Assembly: GCA_002559145.1 (NCBI GenBank)
Contig: NTXX01000037.1
Coordinates: forward strand, 1 to 50,791
DNA: 50,791 bases
From: Bacillus sp. AFS006103
Lineage (GTDB): Bacteria; Bacillota; Bacilli; Bacillales; Cytobacillaceae
Direction of reading: 5' to 3'
Of this stretch, positions 8,771 to 17,107 are shown in pieces. The notes below the pieces were generated by a model. That model was given only the letters and a program-made list of their open reading frames with translations, had not been told where the DNA came from and made no database searches. The stretch's first letter is position 1. The number at the start of each line of letters is the position of its first letter. The translations under genes were made by a program, and so were the position numbers.

Positions 8771-9253
8771 TCAGACCGTTAAGTCATTTTCTGATTTTAT
8801 ATCAATCGCTTCTTGTAAGAGTTTTTGGAGAACAGCAGCAAAGACGGCAACGACAAGTCCGGCAAAAATAATGGCCATTCCGATTAGGATGATTCCCGGT
8901 GCGTCATCTGCCTCAGCGATCAGATAAAAAATGGGCATGCCAATCACATAGATGCCACTGAATGTGATGGCACAGTATTTTATATACTTTAAAGCCTTAA
9001 TCGATAACTCTGAGAAAGCTTGTGTTTGATCAATGTAGTGTAAAAGGTTAAAAGCTTGATACAGAGCAAAGTAAAAAGGGATTGCCGTTGCATACAAATC
9101 GAGGAAAACGAGATATTTCAAATAAGCATGATCCGGATACAAATCTACAGCAAACTTCGCTATCTCCGGTACCAAAAAGATACACAAAGCAAGAACCGGC
9201 AAGCCTATGAGTATAAGAGCTATTTTTAAAAAGAGTGTTGAACCACGTTTCAT
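8771..9253 (-). CDS. DUF2975 membrane protein
   Basis: 160 aa from the ATG at 9253 (MKRGSTLFLK). Four hydrophobic segments, at about 8-30, 50-70, 90-115 and 128-152, match DUF2975, a family of unknown function almost always paired with a small XRE regulator, as here. The GAGGTG site supports this ATG over the GTG three codons upstream. The membrane protein may sense or modulate the partner regulator; that is inference from co-occurrence. Confidence 0.82.
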   Translation of the reverse strand: MKRGSTLFLKIALILIGLPVLALCIFLVPEIAKFAVDLYPDHAYLKYLVFLDLYATAIPFYFALYQAFNLLHYIDQTQAFSELSIKALKYIKYCAITFSGIYVIGMPIFYLIAEADDAPGIILIGMAIIFAGLVVAVFAAVLQKLLQEAIDIKSENDLTV

Positions 9254-9473
9254 ACAAAGCACCTCACTTCATTATTGTCACTTGATTTTAACATATTTTT
9301 TATTGTTTTACGATAAAAAGATATCTATTTTTAATGCATTATTGATGTTAGGGAAAATCGACTTACCTTTAAGCAAAAAGAAAAAGCATTCCTCATTCTA
9401 CAGAAATGCCATTTGTAAAAATACCCATCAGTAAATAGGTGATGCTTCTTCTCTTATCAATAGAAAATCTAGA

Positions 9474-10280
9474 TCAAATCTTTTCACATTTCCCTAATAA
9501 TTTCTCCGTCTGTTCAATTAATAAGAACATTTCATCCCAAGAATAATTGGTATTCAAATTCTGAGCATGCGCCAAGTTGTTTCGTAAGCTTTCTAATTTT
9601 TTAAAGAAAGATTTCCCTTTGCTTTTTGATTCAATACCCAAAAGTTCCTGTAACGGAGCCTCATTAAGAATGATGTCACGTTTATCGCAAATCTGCAGAC
9701 AATCACTTAATTGAATCGCTTCGTTCCGTGACTTGCGAAGAGAATATAATTCCTCTGCATATTTAACTCGATTGGAACCTAAATGTACTTTCCAAGTATC
9801 CTCAGGAAAATAATCATTAATAATCCGATAAAGGTGCATCTCCAACAACGAAATCAGGCCAAATAGTAACATTCGAATCGGAGATTTCTGGAGATCTGCT
9901 CGAGTCACAACCTTTGTTATCCGGTTCCCTTCTAGGATAAATATTCTTTCGATCTCTTTAAAGATAGATAAAGTATCGATAAGCGGTGTAGATTCTGAGA
10001 CAAGTTCAGTTGGACTAAAACTCCGATAATACTCTTTACAACTTCCGTCTTCCAATTCATTTCTTACAACATAGCCAATCACAATTCCGTTATCTTCCAC
10101 ACCCAAAACATCATAATCTTTTATCGTCATCATACTTTTAATGCTATCCGCATCATCATTAAGATGACAAGTATCCATCGTTTCGGAAATACTGTTCACC
10201 GTGATGTTTTTCTCGTACAAAGACCGAAGATTTTTATAAGAACTCACCTTATCACGCTGTTGCGTTGGAATAATTGTCAT
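9474..10280 (-). CDS. CBS-domain protein with C-terminal HEPN-like domain
   Basis: 268 aa with a GGAGGT Shine-Dalgarno. Residues about 20-130 form a CBS pair: the first ends in KDYDVLGVEDNGIVIGYVVR, the second in ERIFILEGNRITKVVTRADLQ. CBS pairs usually bind adenine nucleotides. The C-terminal half (about 132-268) is helical and ends with RNNLAH (Arg233-x4-His238), the R-x4-6-H signature of HEPN domains, many of which are RNases or toxin parts. The protein would thus be a nucleotide-sensing HEPN effector. It stands alone with no antitoxin-like neighbour. The CBS call is solid; HEPN rests on motif and helical pattern. Confidence 0.72.
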   Translation of the reverse strand: MTIIPTQQRDKVSSYKNLRSLYEKNITVNSISETMDTCHLNDDADSIKSMMTIKDYDVLGVEDNGIVIGYVVRNELEDGSCKEYYRSFSPTELVSESTPLIDTLSIFKEIERIFILEGNRITKVVTRADLQKSPIRMLLFGLISLLEMHLYRIINDYFPEDTWKVHLGSNRVKYAEELYSLRKSRNEAIQLSDCLQICDKRDIILNEAPLQELLGIESKSKGKSFFKKLESLRNNLAHAQNLNTNYSWDEMFLLIEQTEKLLGKCEKI

Positions 10281-10430
10281 TTAATTTACCTCCACTAAAA
10301 CACGTATGACAGATGATATAGCAGGATGGTTTCATCCCAACTCTCAGCTCACCCATTCGTTGCATTTATTATAGTTCATTTTAGATTGTATACTTGGCAG
10401 AATCAAATAATAAAAGTTAGTAAAAGTGTG

Positions 10431-10444
10431 TGAAAACGTTCACA
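10431..10444 (+). promoter_or_regulatory. cre site 1 (CcpA operator)
   Basis: TGAAAACGTTCACA matches the cre consensus TGWAANCGNTNWCA at all positions. It lies 71 bp before the 57-aa gene start and upstream of a TATAAT box at 10475-10480. Confidence 0.65.
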
Positions 10445-10452
10445 TTTTTTGT

Positions 10453-10466
10453 GGTAATCGCTTACA
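10453..10466 (+). promoter_or_regulatory. cre site 2 (CcpA operator)
   Basis: GGTAATCGCTTACA matches cre at 13 of 14 positions. Its centre is 22 bp from that of site 1 (two helical turns), and it overlaps the -35 region of a promoter whose -10 would be TATAAT at 10475-10480. This position predicts repression by CcpA. Confidence 0.55.
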
Positions 10467-10514
10467 AAGTGATATATAATTATATTAAAATTACAACTTA
10501 CGAGGTGAAGAGGC

Positions 10515-10688
10515 ATGAAAGAATATATTTTTATTCTAGAAGAACCGGTCGGTACCAGAGAAATTAAGATCATTGCATCAGGAATGATGGAAGCCTTCAA
10601 AAAAGCAAAGGAATTTCGAAAAAATATTGTTCAAGATACAAAAGTAAAAGTGGATATGATGTTAAAAGGTGTTAGATATACGGATTAA
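10515..10688 (+). CDS. 57-aa hypothetical protein behind two cre sites
   Basis: MKEYIFILEEP start with an AGGTGAAG Shine-Dalgarno about 6 bases upstream. The product is small, soluble and mixed charge (beta strand YIFILEE, helix MMEAFKKAKEFRKNI, strand VKVDMML). I do not recognise it. The two cre elements suggest that it is expressed when preferred sugars run out. An intrinsic terminator follows about 80 bp later, so it is probably a single-gene unit. Confidence 0.65.
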   Translation: MKEYIFILEEPVGTREIKIIASGMMEAFKKAKEFRKNIVQDTKVKVDMMLKGVRYTD

Positions 10689-10766
10689 CCTTAGATCAAA
10701 TTTATGTAGAAAGGAAAAATCCTACCCTTTATGTTCATATTAAAACGAATAGTAGATAGTTAAAGG

Positions 10767-10805
10767 AGAACACATTGGCAGATGACCCAAATGTGTTCTT
10801 TTTTC
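10767..10805 (+). terminator. intrinsic terminator
   Basis: Perfect 10-bp stem AGAACACATT / AATGTGTTCT, followed by TTTTTTC, downstream of the 57-aa gene. Confidence 0.85.
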
Positions 10806-10966
10806 ATTTTACGATAACTTTTGTTTAAGGATAGAATCAAAGGATCAAGAAGAATGATCCCCTGCTCAATAGTCAAGTGATTTTCATTTTAGAAGGATAC
10901 GTATACAATAAGAAGTCTTGAGAAAAATAAAGGAAATATGACTTTATTATTCGGAGGAAAAACATA

Positions 10967-11986
10967 ATGGAGCAGGGAAAACAGATTAGGTTAACATCAA
11001 TGGAAATTGCTCAACTTTGGGGACAATATATGCATGACAGCGGAAGCCTTTGTGTTCTTTCCTATTTTTTAGAAAAGGCTGAGGACTTAGAGATTAAGCC
11101 TGTCATTGAATATGCTTTAGAACTCGCAAAAAAACACATAGAAAAACTAACTTCTATTTTTAATGAGGAAAAATATGCTTTCCCTCATGGTTTTAAAATA
11201 GAGGAGGATGTCGATTTAACTGCACCCAGATTATACTCCGACAATTATGTATTAAATTTTATTAATCAAATGTCAATGATTGGGCTAACCACCTACTCAG
11301 GTAGTTTATCTGGTTCTTCCAGAGCTGACATAACAGATTTCTATATGGAGTGTATCTCTGAAACCATACAATTATTTAACAAGACGAAAAGCTTACTTTT
11401 GTCAAAAGGTCTTTATATAAGGTCTCCGTATATGCCGAATTTAGAAAGAGTAGATTTTGTAAAAAAGCAAAGTTTTGTTTGGGATATTATTGGCGATAAA
11501 AGACCATTACTAGTAACTGAAATAGCCAATATATTTGCAAATATTCAAAGAAATTCTTTAGGAGCAGCGACTCTAGCAGGATTTTGCCAGGTTGCTCAGG
11601 ATAAACAAGTAAAACAATTCTTTGTCAGAGGGATTGAAATTGCGAAAAAACATATTAAATTATTCGGGAAAAAATTTGAAGAAAGTTATCTTCCAGTTCC
11701 CACAACTTGGGCAACAGAAATCACGAATAGCACGGTTTATACTTTTTCGGATAAACTAATGATGTTCTTTACAACCACCTTAATCGGGCTGAGTATTGGG
11801 TATTATGGGACAGGTATTGCTCAAAGCCCCAGAGTGGATATAGGGCTCATGTATAACAGATTGATGGTAGAAATCCAGCTATATTCTGAAGATGGCTCCA
11901 ATATCATGATAAATAATAGATGGTTAGAACAGCCTCCAATAGCATCAGACAGAGAAGAGTTAGCCAAAGCTAATCTTAAAAGTTGA
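10967..11986 (+). CDS. DUF3231 protein (two tandem domains)
   Basis: 339 aa, built of two copies of the helical DUF3231 domain (about 5-165 and 180-330). Both have the pattern ..LW..Y..D......L.YFL..AED.......ALE.AKKHI (first copy) and a cognate copy with VAQDKQVKQFFVRGIEIAKKHIKLF. DUF3231 proteins are ferritin-like helical bundles common in spore formers; their function is unsettled. GGAGG lies 8 bases before the ATG. Monocistronic. Confidence 0.85.
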   Translation: MEQGKQIRLTSMEIAQLWGQYMHDSGSLCVLSYFLEKAEDLEIKPVIEYALELAKKHIEKLTSIFNEEKYAFPHGFKIEEDVDLTAPRLYSDNYVLNFINQMSMIGLTTYSGSLSGSSRADITDFYMECISETIQLFNKTKSLLLSKGLYIRSPYMPNLERVDFVKKQSFVWDIIGDKRPLLVTEIANIFANIQRNSLGAATLAGFCQVAQDKQVKQFFVRGIEIAKKHIKLFGKKFEESYLPVPTTWATEITNSTVYTFSDKLMMFFTTTLIGLSIGYYGTGIAQSPRVDIGLMYNRLMVEIQLYSEDGSNIMINNRWLEQPPIASDREELAKANLKS

Positions 11987-12031
11987 TTTCAAAAGACATT
12001 AGGGCTGTATTTTCCAATAATAAGTTATAAT

Positions 12032-12162
12032 AATGGCTGAGGAAAACCCCAAGCCATTTTACGTTATGGGGGAATGTACTTATATACAGGATGAACTTAG
12101 AAAACAATTGCTGACACTCTCCTATCTATAAATAGATGAGGTTCATCCTTGAGTCTTTTTTT
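12032..12162 (+). other. structured intergenic stretch with two hairpins
   Basis: The 340-bp gap after the DUF3231 gene holds a 7-bp perfect stem AATGGCT/AGCCATT (12032-12058). A second 9-bp stem AGGATGAAC/GTTCATCCT (12088-12149) encloses an inner hairpin ATCTAT/ATAGAT and is followed by a run of seven T at 12156-12162. The second structure can act as terminator or as the 3' end of a small RNA. No known riboswitch class was recognised. Confidence 0.4.
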
Positions 12163-12327
12163 AATAGCACCACAATGACAGGTCAATGATGGAATGGATA
12201 TACGAATGAAATCAACCCAAAAAAATGCGATAGGTAAATAGACTAAAGGAAGATAGAAGGATTTACTTTCCTTTTTCTTTTCCTAAAAATAAAGAGTAGC
12301 AGATTTTGAAAGGTCGTGTCGGACACA

Positions 12328-12756
12328 ATGCTTTATATTAGGGATATTGAAAAAATAATTGAACATACATTACAAGAACACAAATTAACTATTGATTATG
12401 AAATCAACAATAATCTACTTGCACCAATGAGTTTTAATATATCGACTAATACAATTAAATTTAACTATTTACAAATTAATGGATACATTGCTAATATTAT
12501 CTTTAAAATTAAAGAGTCTGATGAAGATTGTGTTAAAATTATTCTATATCATCAACTCGGTTATTATTTAGCATTTAAGAACAACAAACATGATTTAAGA
12601 GTTTTAAAGTATTTCAAGGATGAAAAGAAAGCACAGCTTCTAGGTAAAATAGAAACCAATGCCTGGGACTATGGCAGAACATTGGTACCAGAGAGATTAA
12701 TAAATTCCTATGATGAGGTCCGTGAGTTAGATAAAATGCTACTAAAAAGCTATTAA
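12328..12756 (+). CDS. zincin-like protein with altered active-site motif (ImmA/IrrE-like relative)
   Basis: 142 aa from the ATG at 12328; a GTG at 12316 is the alternative, and neither has a well-placed Shine-Dalgarno. Residues 74-83 (YHQLGYYLAF) sit where gluzincins have HELGHYL, and ETNAWDYGRTLVPE (from residue 109) matches the third-ligand helix E..AW..G..LVP. Here the catalytic Glu is Gln76 and the second His is Tyr79, so the site should bind no zinc or bind it weakly. An inactive protease fold acting as a binding protein is one explanation, decay another. The next gene, 35 bp downstream on the same strand, encodes a membrane NERD protein. Confidence 0.5.
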   Translation: MLYIRDIEKIIEHTLQEHKLTIDYEINNNLLAPMSFNISTNTIKFNYLQINGYIANIIFKIKESDEDCVKIILYHQLGYYLAFKNNKHDLRVLKYFKDEKKAQLLGKIETNAWDYGRTLVPERLINSYDEVRELDKMLLKSY

Positions 12757-12791
12757 ACAAATATATGTACTGATAGTTAAGGAGAAAATAA

Positions 12792-13661
12792 ATGATCTGG
12801 TTAATTATTTCCACTTTACTTGCTGCTTCTGTCATTTGGTTAGCATATTTGGTAAAAAAGGAAAAGTTAAAACAAAAAGAACTGAGAAATGACTACCACC
12901 AAGAATTAGAGGCCCTGAAAGAACTACAAAAGGCTTCAATGGAAACGGCAGCCACTCAATTTGATGAGCAGGTTATGCGAATGAACGAGTCGTACCAACG
13001 TGAAATGGAAAAACTGATCATCGAAAATGAAGAGATTCGGAAAAATTTTCGAAATCAAGGAGAAATCCTCACCCATCAGATACTAGAAAATTTTAAAGCC
13101 GACTTAATCTCAAAAAAGATCATTCTAGCAGATGAAATGATTATTATGCCGAACATTTTTATTCCAGAAGGTAACGGAAATGCCCGGCAGATCGATCACT
13201 TGGTACTTTTATCAACGGGTCTATATGTTATAGAGACAAAAGACTGGACTGGCCACATCGTATTAGGATTAACTAGAATGGGCAGCCACAAATTTTCTTT
13301 TTTAGCAGAGTTAGTAGACAGTGAAAAAGAGGAATCGATTGTATTTAATCGAGATGAGACGGGAGCATTAAAGGTAATTACATATGAAAATCCAATTTGC
13401 CAGATTCAGCAGTCAGCCGTCAGCCTATCAAATTATTTAGAAGGTAAAGATATTCCAACTTGGATCCATCCCCTGCTATTCTTTAATGACGATGAAAAAG
13501 AGGTTCACGATTGGTCGGATCACAGCATCGTAAAACGGTTGACGAATAAAGAGCAGTTACACCAGTTTTTTATCCATGAGTTAACAACCAAAAACAGAAT
13601 ATATGGAGCTTTTCAGCTTAATAATATAAAGCATATTATCGAAAATGCTCATTATATTTAG
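12792..13661 (+). CDS. membrane-anchored NERD-domain protein
   Basis: 289 aa. An N-terminal transmembrane helix (about 2-20) and a long charged coiled coil (about 22-105) precede a NERD (nuclease-related) domain: IDHLVLLSTGLYVIETKDWTG places Asp135, Glu148 and Lys150 in the D..ExK pattern of this endonuclease-like fold. The remainder (190-289) may help in substrate binding. A TAAGGAG site precedes the ATG by 7 bases. NERD proteins are suspected DNA-processing enzymes. Membrane tethering would put the domain on the inner face, suited to act on incoming DNA; that is inference. Confidence 0.82.
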   Translation: MIWLIISTLLAASVIWLAYLVKKEKLKQKELRNDYHQELEALKELQKASMETAATQFDEQVMRMNESYQREMEKLIIENEEIRKNFRNQGEILTHQILENFKADLISKKIILADEMIIMPNIFIPEGNGNARQIDHLVLLSTGLYVIETKDWTGHIVLGLTRMGSHKFSFLAELVDSEKEESIVFNRDETGALKVITYENPICQIQQSAVSLSNYLEGKDIPTWIHPLLFFNDDEKEVHDWSDHSIVKRLTNKEQLHQFFIHELTTKNRIYGAFQLNNIKHIIENAHYI

Positions 13662-13696
13662 GTTCACAAGAATTTAAGAGTCATCGCGTGACATAC

Positions 13697-13729
13697 AAAA
13701 AGGCATGGGAATTGACGCATGCCTTTTTT
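13697..13729. terminator. bidirectional terminator between convergent genes
   Basis: AAAAAGGCATG / CATGCCTTTTTT stem with A and T tracts on both flanks, between the NERD gene (plus) and the tubulin-like gene (minus). Confidence 0.85.
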
Positions 13730-13735
13730 GCCTGA

Positions 13736-14845
13736 TTACTTCTTATATTTCGTTAATTTGGAGGATATGGATACCGACTGTCTCTCTGTTTTTTTAGCTT
13801 TTAAGTCGGATGCCCAGCTTATTGTGGATTCATATTTTTGGGTATGTTCTTTTTTAACAAGGTTCTTCAATCGTTCTTTGTTCTTTTCTAAAGATTGTTC
13901 CAGGGAAAGGAGCCGTCGAGTTGGGAAGGGCAACCCCGCAAGAATGGTTGTAATAGTGGGGTCAGTTTCTGAGATATATGTCCCTTCAAATAATTGTAGC
14001 GGTTCCCCAACCCTTTCATAGATGGAAGGTACATTAATAAGCTTTGAAATATTTTCTGGTCCTTCATATATGAGCCCTGCCCGAATGACACCTTGTGATT
14101 CAACAGGACAGAATATGGAGTTAGCCCATGAGATTTGTACTTTCGTCGAGACATCCGCAGTGGTTTTTGCGTCAGTAATAGCAGCGGAAGAGATGATGGT
14201 TACACCTCTTGTTCCAAGAATATTCATAAGATCGGTTTTATCGAAATTACCGTAAATAGAACTCTTTTTTGTTATTTTTAGGAGATGACAAATGGCCTCC
14301 ATCGTTTGATGATTAGCAGAGAGGTATATCTCGTGTTTGCTTGATTGCGGCTTCATTTTGCGCATCTGATCATTATCTACCAAGAAAACAGAAGAAATTG
14401 CTTCTATTTTTGAAAGCTCTTCGATACATTCTGCCGTATTGATTCGATTTCCCGCTAATACGTTTCGTTCAGGTATGATGGCGATAGCACCAACTTTGAT
14501 GCCAGGTAATTGGTCAATTAACAAATCAATTAAAAGAGGGCTCATCCCAGATCCTGTACCACCGTCTGTTGAAAAGGCCACCAATAACAGCTTTAGATTC
14601 TTAAAGGAGCTGTTAACAAAATCAATCATTTCTCGATAGTGTTCTTGAACCGCTTGTAATCCTAAGGATCTACTCTGTCCTGCACCATTATAACCCGGGA
14701 CAAAATACTTCTTTTCCACCCTAGTGTTTACTACACCATCACGTTTATTTGTGTTAATCAGAGCTGTTTGAAAACCCATAGATGCTGCTATCTCCGCCAT
14801 ATTTCCACCAGCTTGACCAATGCCTAAGATTCCAACCGATTTCAC
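13736..14845 (-). CDS. tubulin/FtsZ-superfamily GTPase (CetZ/TubZ-like)
   Basis: 369 aa. The nucleotide-binding T1 loop is GIGQAGG (8-14). The T4 signature loop is DGGTGSG (94-100), and VDNDQM (156-161) matches the FtsZ ...NDRLL strand. The catalytic T7 loop is NFDKTD (200-205), retaining the N-x-D-x-x-D acidic residues needed for GTP hydrolysis on assembly. The GQAGGN T1 loop is closer to archaeal CetZ and eukaryotic tubulin than to division FtsZ. No conserved FtsZ C-terminal peptide is present; the tail is basic (KLTKYKK). No TubR-like partner or centromere iterons lie beside it. It is therefore probably not the main division FtsZ but a specialised filament GTPase of unknown role. Confidence 0.8.
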   Translation of the reverse strand: MKSVGILGIGQAGGNMAEIAASMGFQTALINTNKRDGVVNTRVEKKYFVPGYNGAGQSRSLGLQAVQEHYREMIDFVNSSFKNLKLLLVAFSTDGGTGSGMSPLLIDLLIDQLPGIKVGAIAIIPERNVLAGNRINTAECIEELSKIEAISSVFLVDNDQMRKMKPQSSKHEIYLSANHQTMEAICHLLKITKKSSIYGNFDKTDLMNILGTRGVTIISSAAITDAKTTADVSTKVQISWANSIFCPVESQGVIRAGLIYEGPENISKLINVPSIYERVGEPLQLFEGTYISETDPTITTILAGLPFPTRRLLSLEQSLEKNKERLKNLVKKEHTQKYESTISWASDLKAKKTERQSVSISSKLTKYKK

Positions 14846-15077
14846 CTGAAAACCCCCTTATCATGATGGAATAAAACCCATAATTGCGGTTAAAAGATTT
14901 TTTAATAAAATGCATATTTTGGATAAATATATGCCTTATAACATTTTTACTTTTTTGAAGGGGAGATTATGACTAAAAAATGTTTTTCACAGCAGCACCT
15001 TTTCAGAACTGGAAAACCTTAGCAAGGCGATTTTAACTTTTATTTCACAGCTTTTCACCAAGCTTTAATTCACTAAC

Positions 15078-15530
15078 TCAAAACCATTTACTCTTCCCCT
15101 TAAATATCAAAAGCAACGAGATAAGTAATAAGATTAAACCTGTGATGCGGTACCAATCAATTGGTATTGGTTGTTTAATAAAAATCCCAAAGTGATCAAG
15201 TGTCACACTGATTAATAACTGTCCAACAATGACAGCTGTAATGGCTGAAGCCACACCAATTCTTGGTACTACAGCAACCATAATCGTTACATATCCGGCT
15301 CCAAGCACTCCACCAATTAGCTGCCATTTCGGAACCGTTGTTACTTTTAATAAATCTCCTTTACCAAAAAAAATAACGAGTAATAAGAGAATGATGGTTC
15401 CGATAAAAAACGAAACAAAACTACCTTCGATCACGCCAATCCTTTTTCCCAACACACCATTGATTCCTGCTTGAGTTCCTATTAAAGTCCCGCCGATTAT
15501 GGCTAATAGTAAATAAAAAAACATGTACAT
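15078..15530 (-). CDS. DMT-superfamily membrane protein (DUF606/YdcZ-like)
   Basis: 150 aa with five hydrophobic helices, single-domain size. The GTQAGINGVLGKRIG stretch and the VASAITAVIVGQLLIS segment are typical of DUF606/YdcZ small transporters, which are thought to act as pairs or dimers. The ATG at 15530 follows AAGGGGG by 7 bases. Substrate unknown. Confidence 0.82.
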   Translation of the reverse strand: MYMFFYLLLAIIGGTLIGTQAGINGVLGKRIGVIEGSFVSFFIGTIILLLLVIFFGKGDLLKVTTVPKWQLIGGVLGAGYVTIMVAVVPRIGVASAITAVIVGQLLISVTLDHFGIFIKQPIPIDWYRITGLILLLISLLLIFKGKSKWF

Positions 15531-16160
15531 CCCTATACCCCCTTATCGATCCCTACTTAAAATGCTAAGGGTGTCTTCCAAATCTCGAGGGTTCCTGTTT
15601 AAATTATTGTATAAACTCCAATTGTCCCCGAAAGAAGAAATCGTTCCCTTGAATCTTCGATAGTTTCATTTAATTCCTATATCTATCAATTTCGCAGTTT
15701 AAAAGTTCCTCCATCTTCCCATCATCAGGTTCAGCCTCATCCCAGCCATGACCAAACATTTTATCAAAACTATTAACCAAAAAGTTAAGTTCAAACCAAC
15801 GATTAATTCATCTAGACCAATATTTCCTCCAATTTTTTTCCTATCTGAGAATTCATTATATAGTTTCATAATATCCCATACCTTCTTTAATAAAAATAAT
15901 AACTTTTTTAGATGTTGTCTAGCATTATTACTCTTATTGATACTACAAAAGCCCCGTAGATTTTCTTTTCCACGAAGCTTTCCACCTTCTAATGAATTCA
16001 GGAATGAAGATGTTGACTGCAAATGGTTTGTCGGTAAGCTTTTTAGGCCCATTTAGTTGAATAAAGACAAAATCGACTTGACTAAAAGTCTAATTAAGCT
16101 ATACTCTTAATCTTATTTGGTCTAATTAGACCTTTGCAAAAAAAGAAAGAAGGTTTTTCT
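15531..16160. other. 630-bp stretch without a confident gene
   Basis: No well-supported gene. A possible 56-aa membrane peptide lies on the minus strand at 15699-15869 (ATG with AAGAAGG about 10 bases upstream and one hydrophobic segment, LIVGLNLTFWLIVLIKCLVMA). Longer frames on both strands here lack Shine-Dalgarno sites. The 3' part is AT-rich promoter-like sequence before the esterase gene. Confidence 0.35.
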
Positions 16161-17009
16161 ATGAAATCTATATTATTAATCGGACAATCAAATATGGCAG
16201 GCAGAGGATTTATCGAGGATGTACCGCCGATTTATAATGAGCACATAAAAATGTTGCGAAACGGCAGATGGCAAATGATGGCTGAACCACTTAATTTTGA
16301 TCGGCATGTATCTGGTGTTGGGCCTGCAGCCTCTTTTGCTCAGGCTTGGACAGATGATCATCCGGGCGAGTCCATTGGGGTCATAACATGCGCCGAGGGA
16401 GGAAGCTCTATTGATGAGTGGGCAATTGATGGTCCATTAACAAGACATGCAATTTCTGAAGCAAAATTTGCTATGGAAACAAGTGAAATAGTAGGAATTC
16501 TGTGGCATCAAGGAGAAAGCGACAGTTATGGTGAACGGTATAAGACGTATGAAGATAAATTGCTTTCATTATTTAAACACTTGAGAAAAGAATTGAATGC
16601 ACCAGATATCCCGATTATGATCGGTGAGTTGGGACATTACCTTGGTGAGGTCGGATTTGGAAAAAGCGCTGTAGAATATAAACAAATAAACCAGATATTA
16701 TATAAAGTTGCTCATACCGAAAAAAATTGCTATTTTGTAACATCAAAAGGCTTAACAGCCAATCCAGATGGCATTCATATTGACGCTATCTCCCAAAGAA
16801 AATTTGGATTAAGATATTATGAAGCTTTTTCAAAACAAAAGCATGTTTTAGATATTTTGGACATTGAGCATGAATGGATTGATAAGGAAGCAAAACGTGA
16901 ACTAACTAAAAATGAACGTATATTTGTTCAAAGTATGAAGTTTGCCTTAGGACAATTAAGTTTTGAGGAGTTTTCTATTAATATCACCAATATTAATAAT
17001 TGTAAGTAA
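16161..17009 (+). CDS. sialate O-acetylesterase-like carbohydrate esterase (SASA/CE6, SGNH fold)
   Basis: 282 aa from the ATG at 16161, 7 bases after GAAGG; an upstream frame extension by 9 codons has no site. GQSNMAG (8-14) holds the nucleophilic Ser10. GGSSIDEW and WHQGESD give the oxyanion-hole region, and DGIHID near 210 supplies the catalytic Asp-x-x-His pair. The family removes acetyl groups from sugars such as sialic acid or xylan side chains. There is no signal peptide, so action is cytoplasmic on imported substrate. No sugar genes are adjacent. The C-terminal 60 residues are a helical addition of unknown role. Confidence 0.85.
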   Translation: MKSILLIGQSNMAGRGFIEDVPPIYNEHIKMLRNGRWQMMAEPLNFDRHVSGVGPAASFAQAWTDDHPGESIGVITCAEGGSSIDEWAIDGPLTRHAISEAKFAMETSEIVGILWHQGESDSYGERYKTYEDKLLSLFKHLRKELNAPDIPIMIGELGHYLGEVGFGKSAVEYKQINQILYKVAHTEKNCYFVTSKGLTANPDGIHIDAISQRKFGLRYYEAFSKQKHVLDILDIEHEWIDKEAKRELTKNERIFVQSMKFALGQLSFEEFSINITNINNCK

Positions 17010-17107
17010 TGCAAAGAATCATGGGAAAATGGAAGATTGAAAAGAAAACTTTAAACAGGAAAATATAGACTAATTTTAAAAGCAAAACGGAGATACCGGT
17101 AAATATT

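Noticed and set aside
13736..14845. Reading the tubulin-like gene as the division FtsZ or as part of a TubRZC plasmid partition module.
   Set aside because: No C-terminal FtsZ peptide, no ftsA or other division genes, no small TubR-type HTH gene and no iterons beside it.
14969..15022. 17-codon frame with a strong GGGGAG ribosome site upstream of the tubulin-like gene, opposite strand.
   Set aside because: Too short, no recognisable content, no leader-peptide pattern and no gene downstream on that strand.
15748..16056. Plus-strand frame of 102 codons in the gap before the esterase, and a HEAFH zinc-like peptide in another frame.
   Set aside because: No start with a ribosome site, low-complexity composition, and the HExxH match is too short to mean anything.
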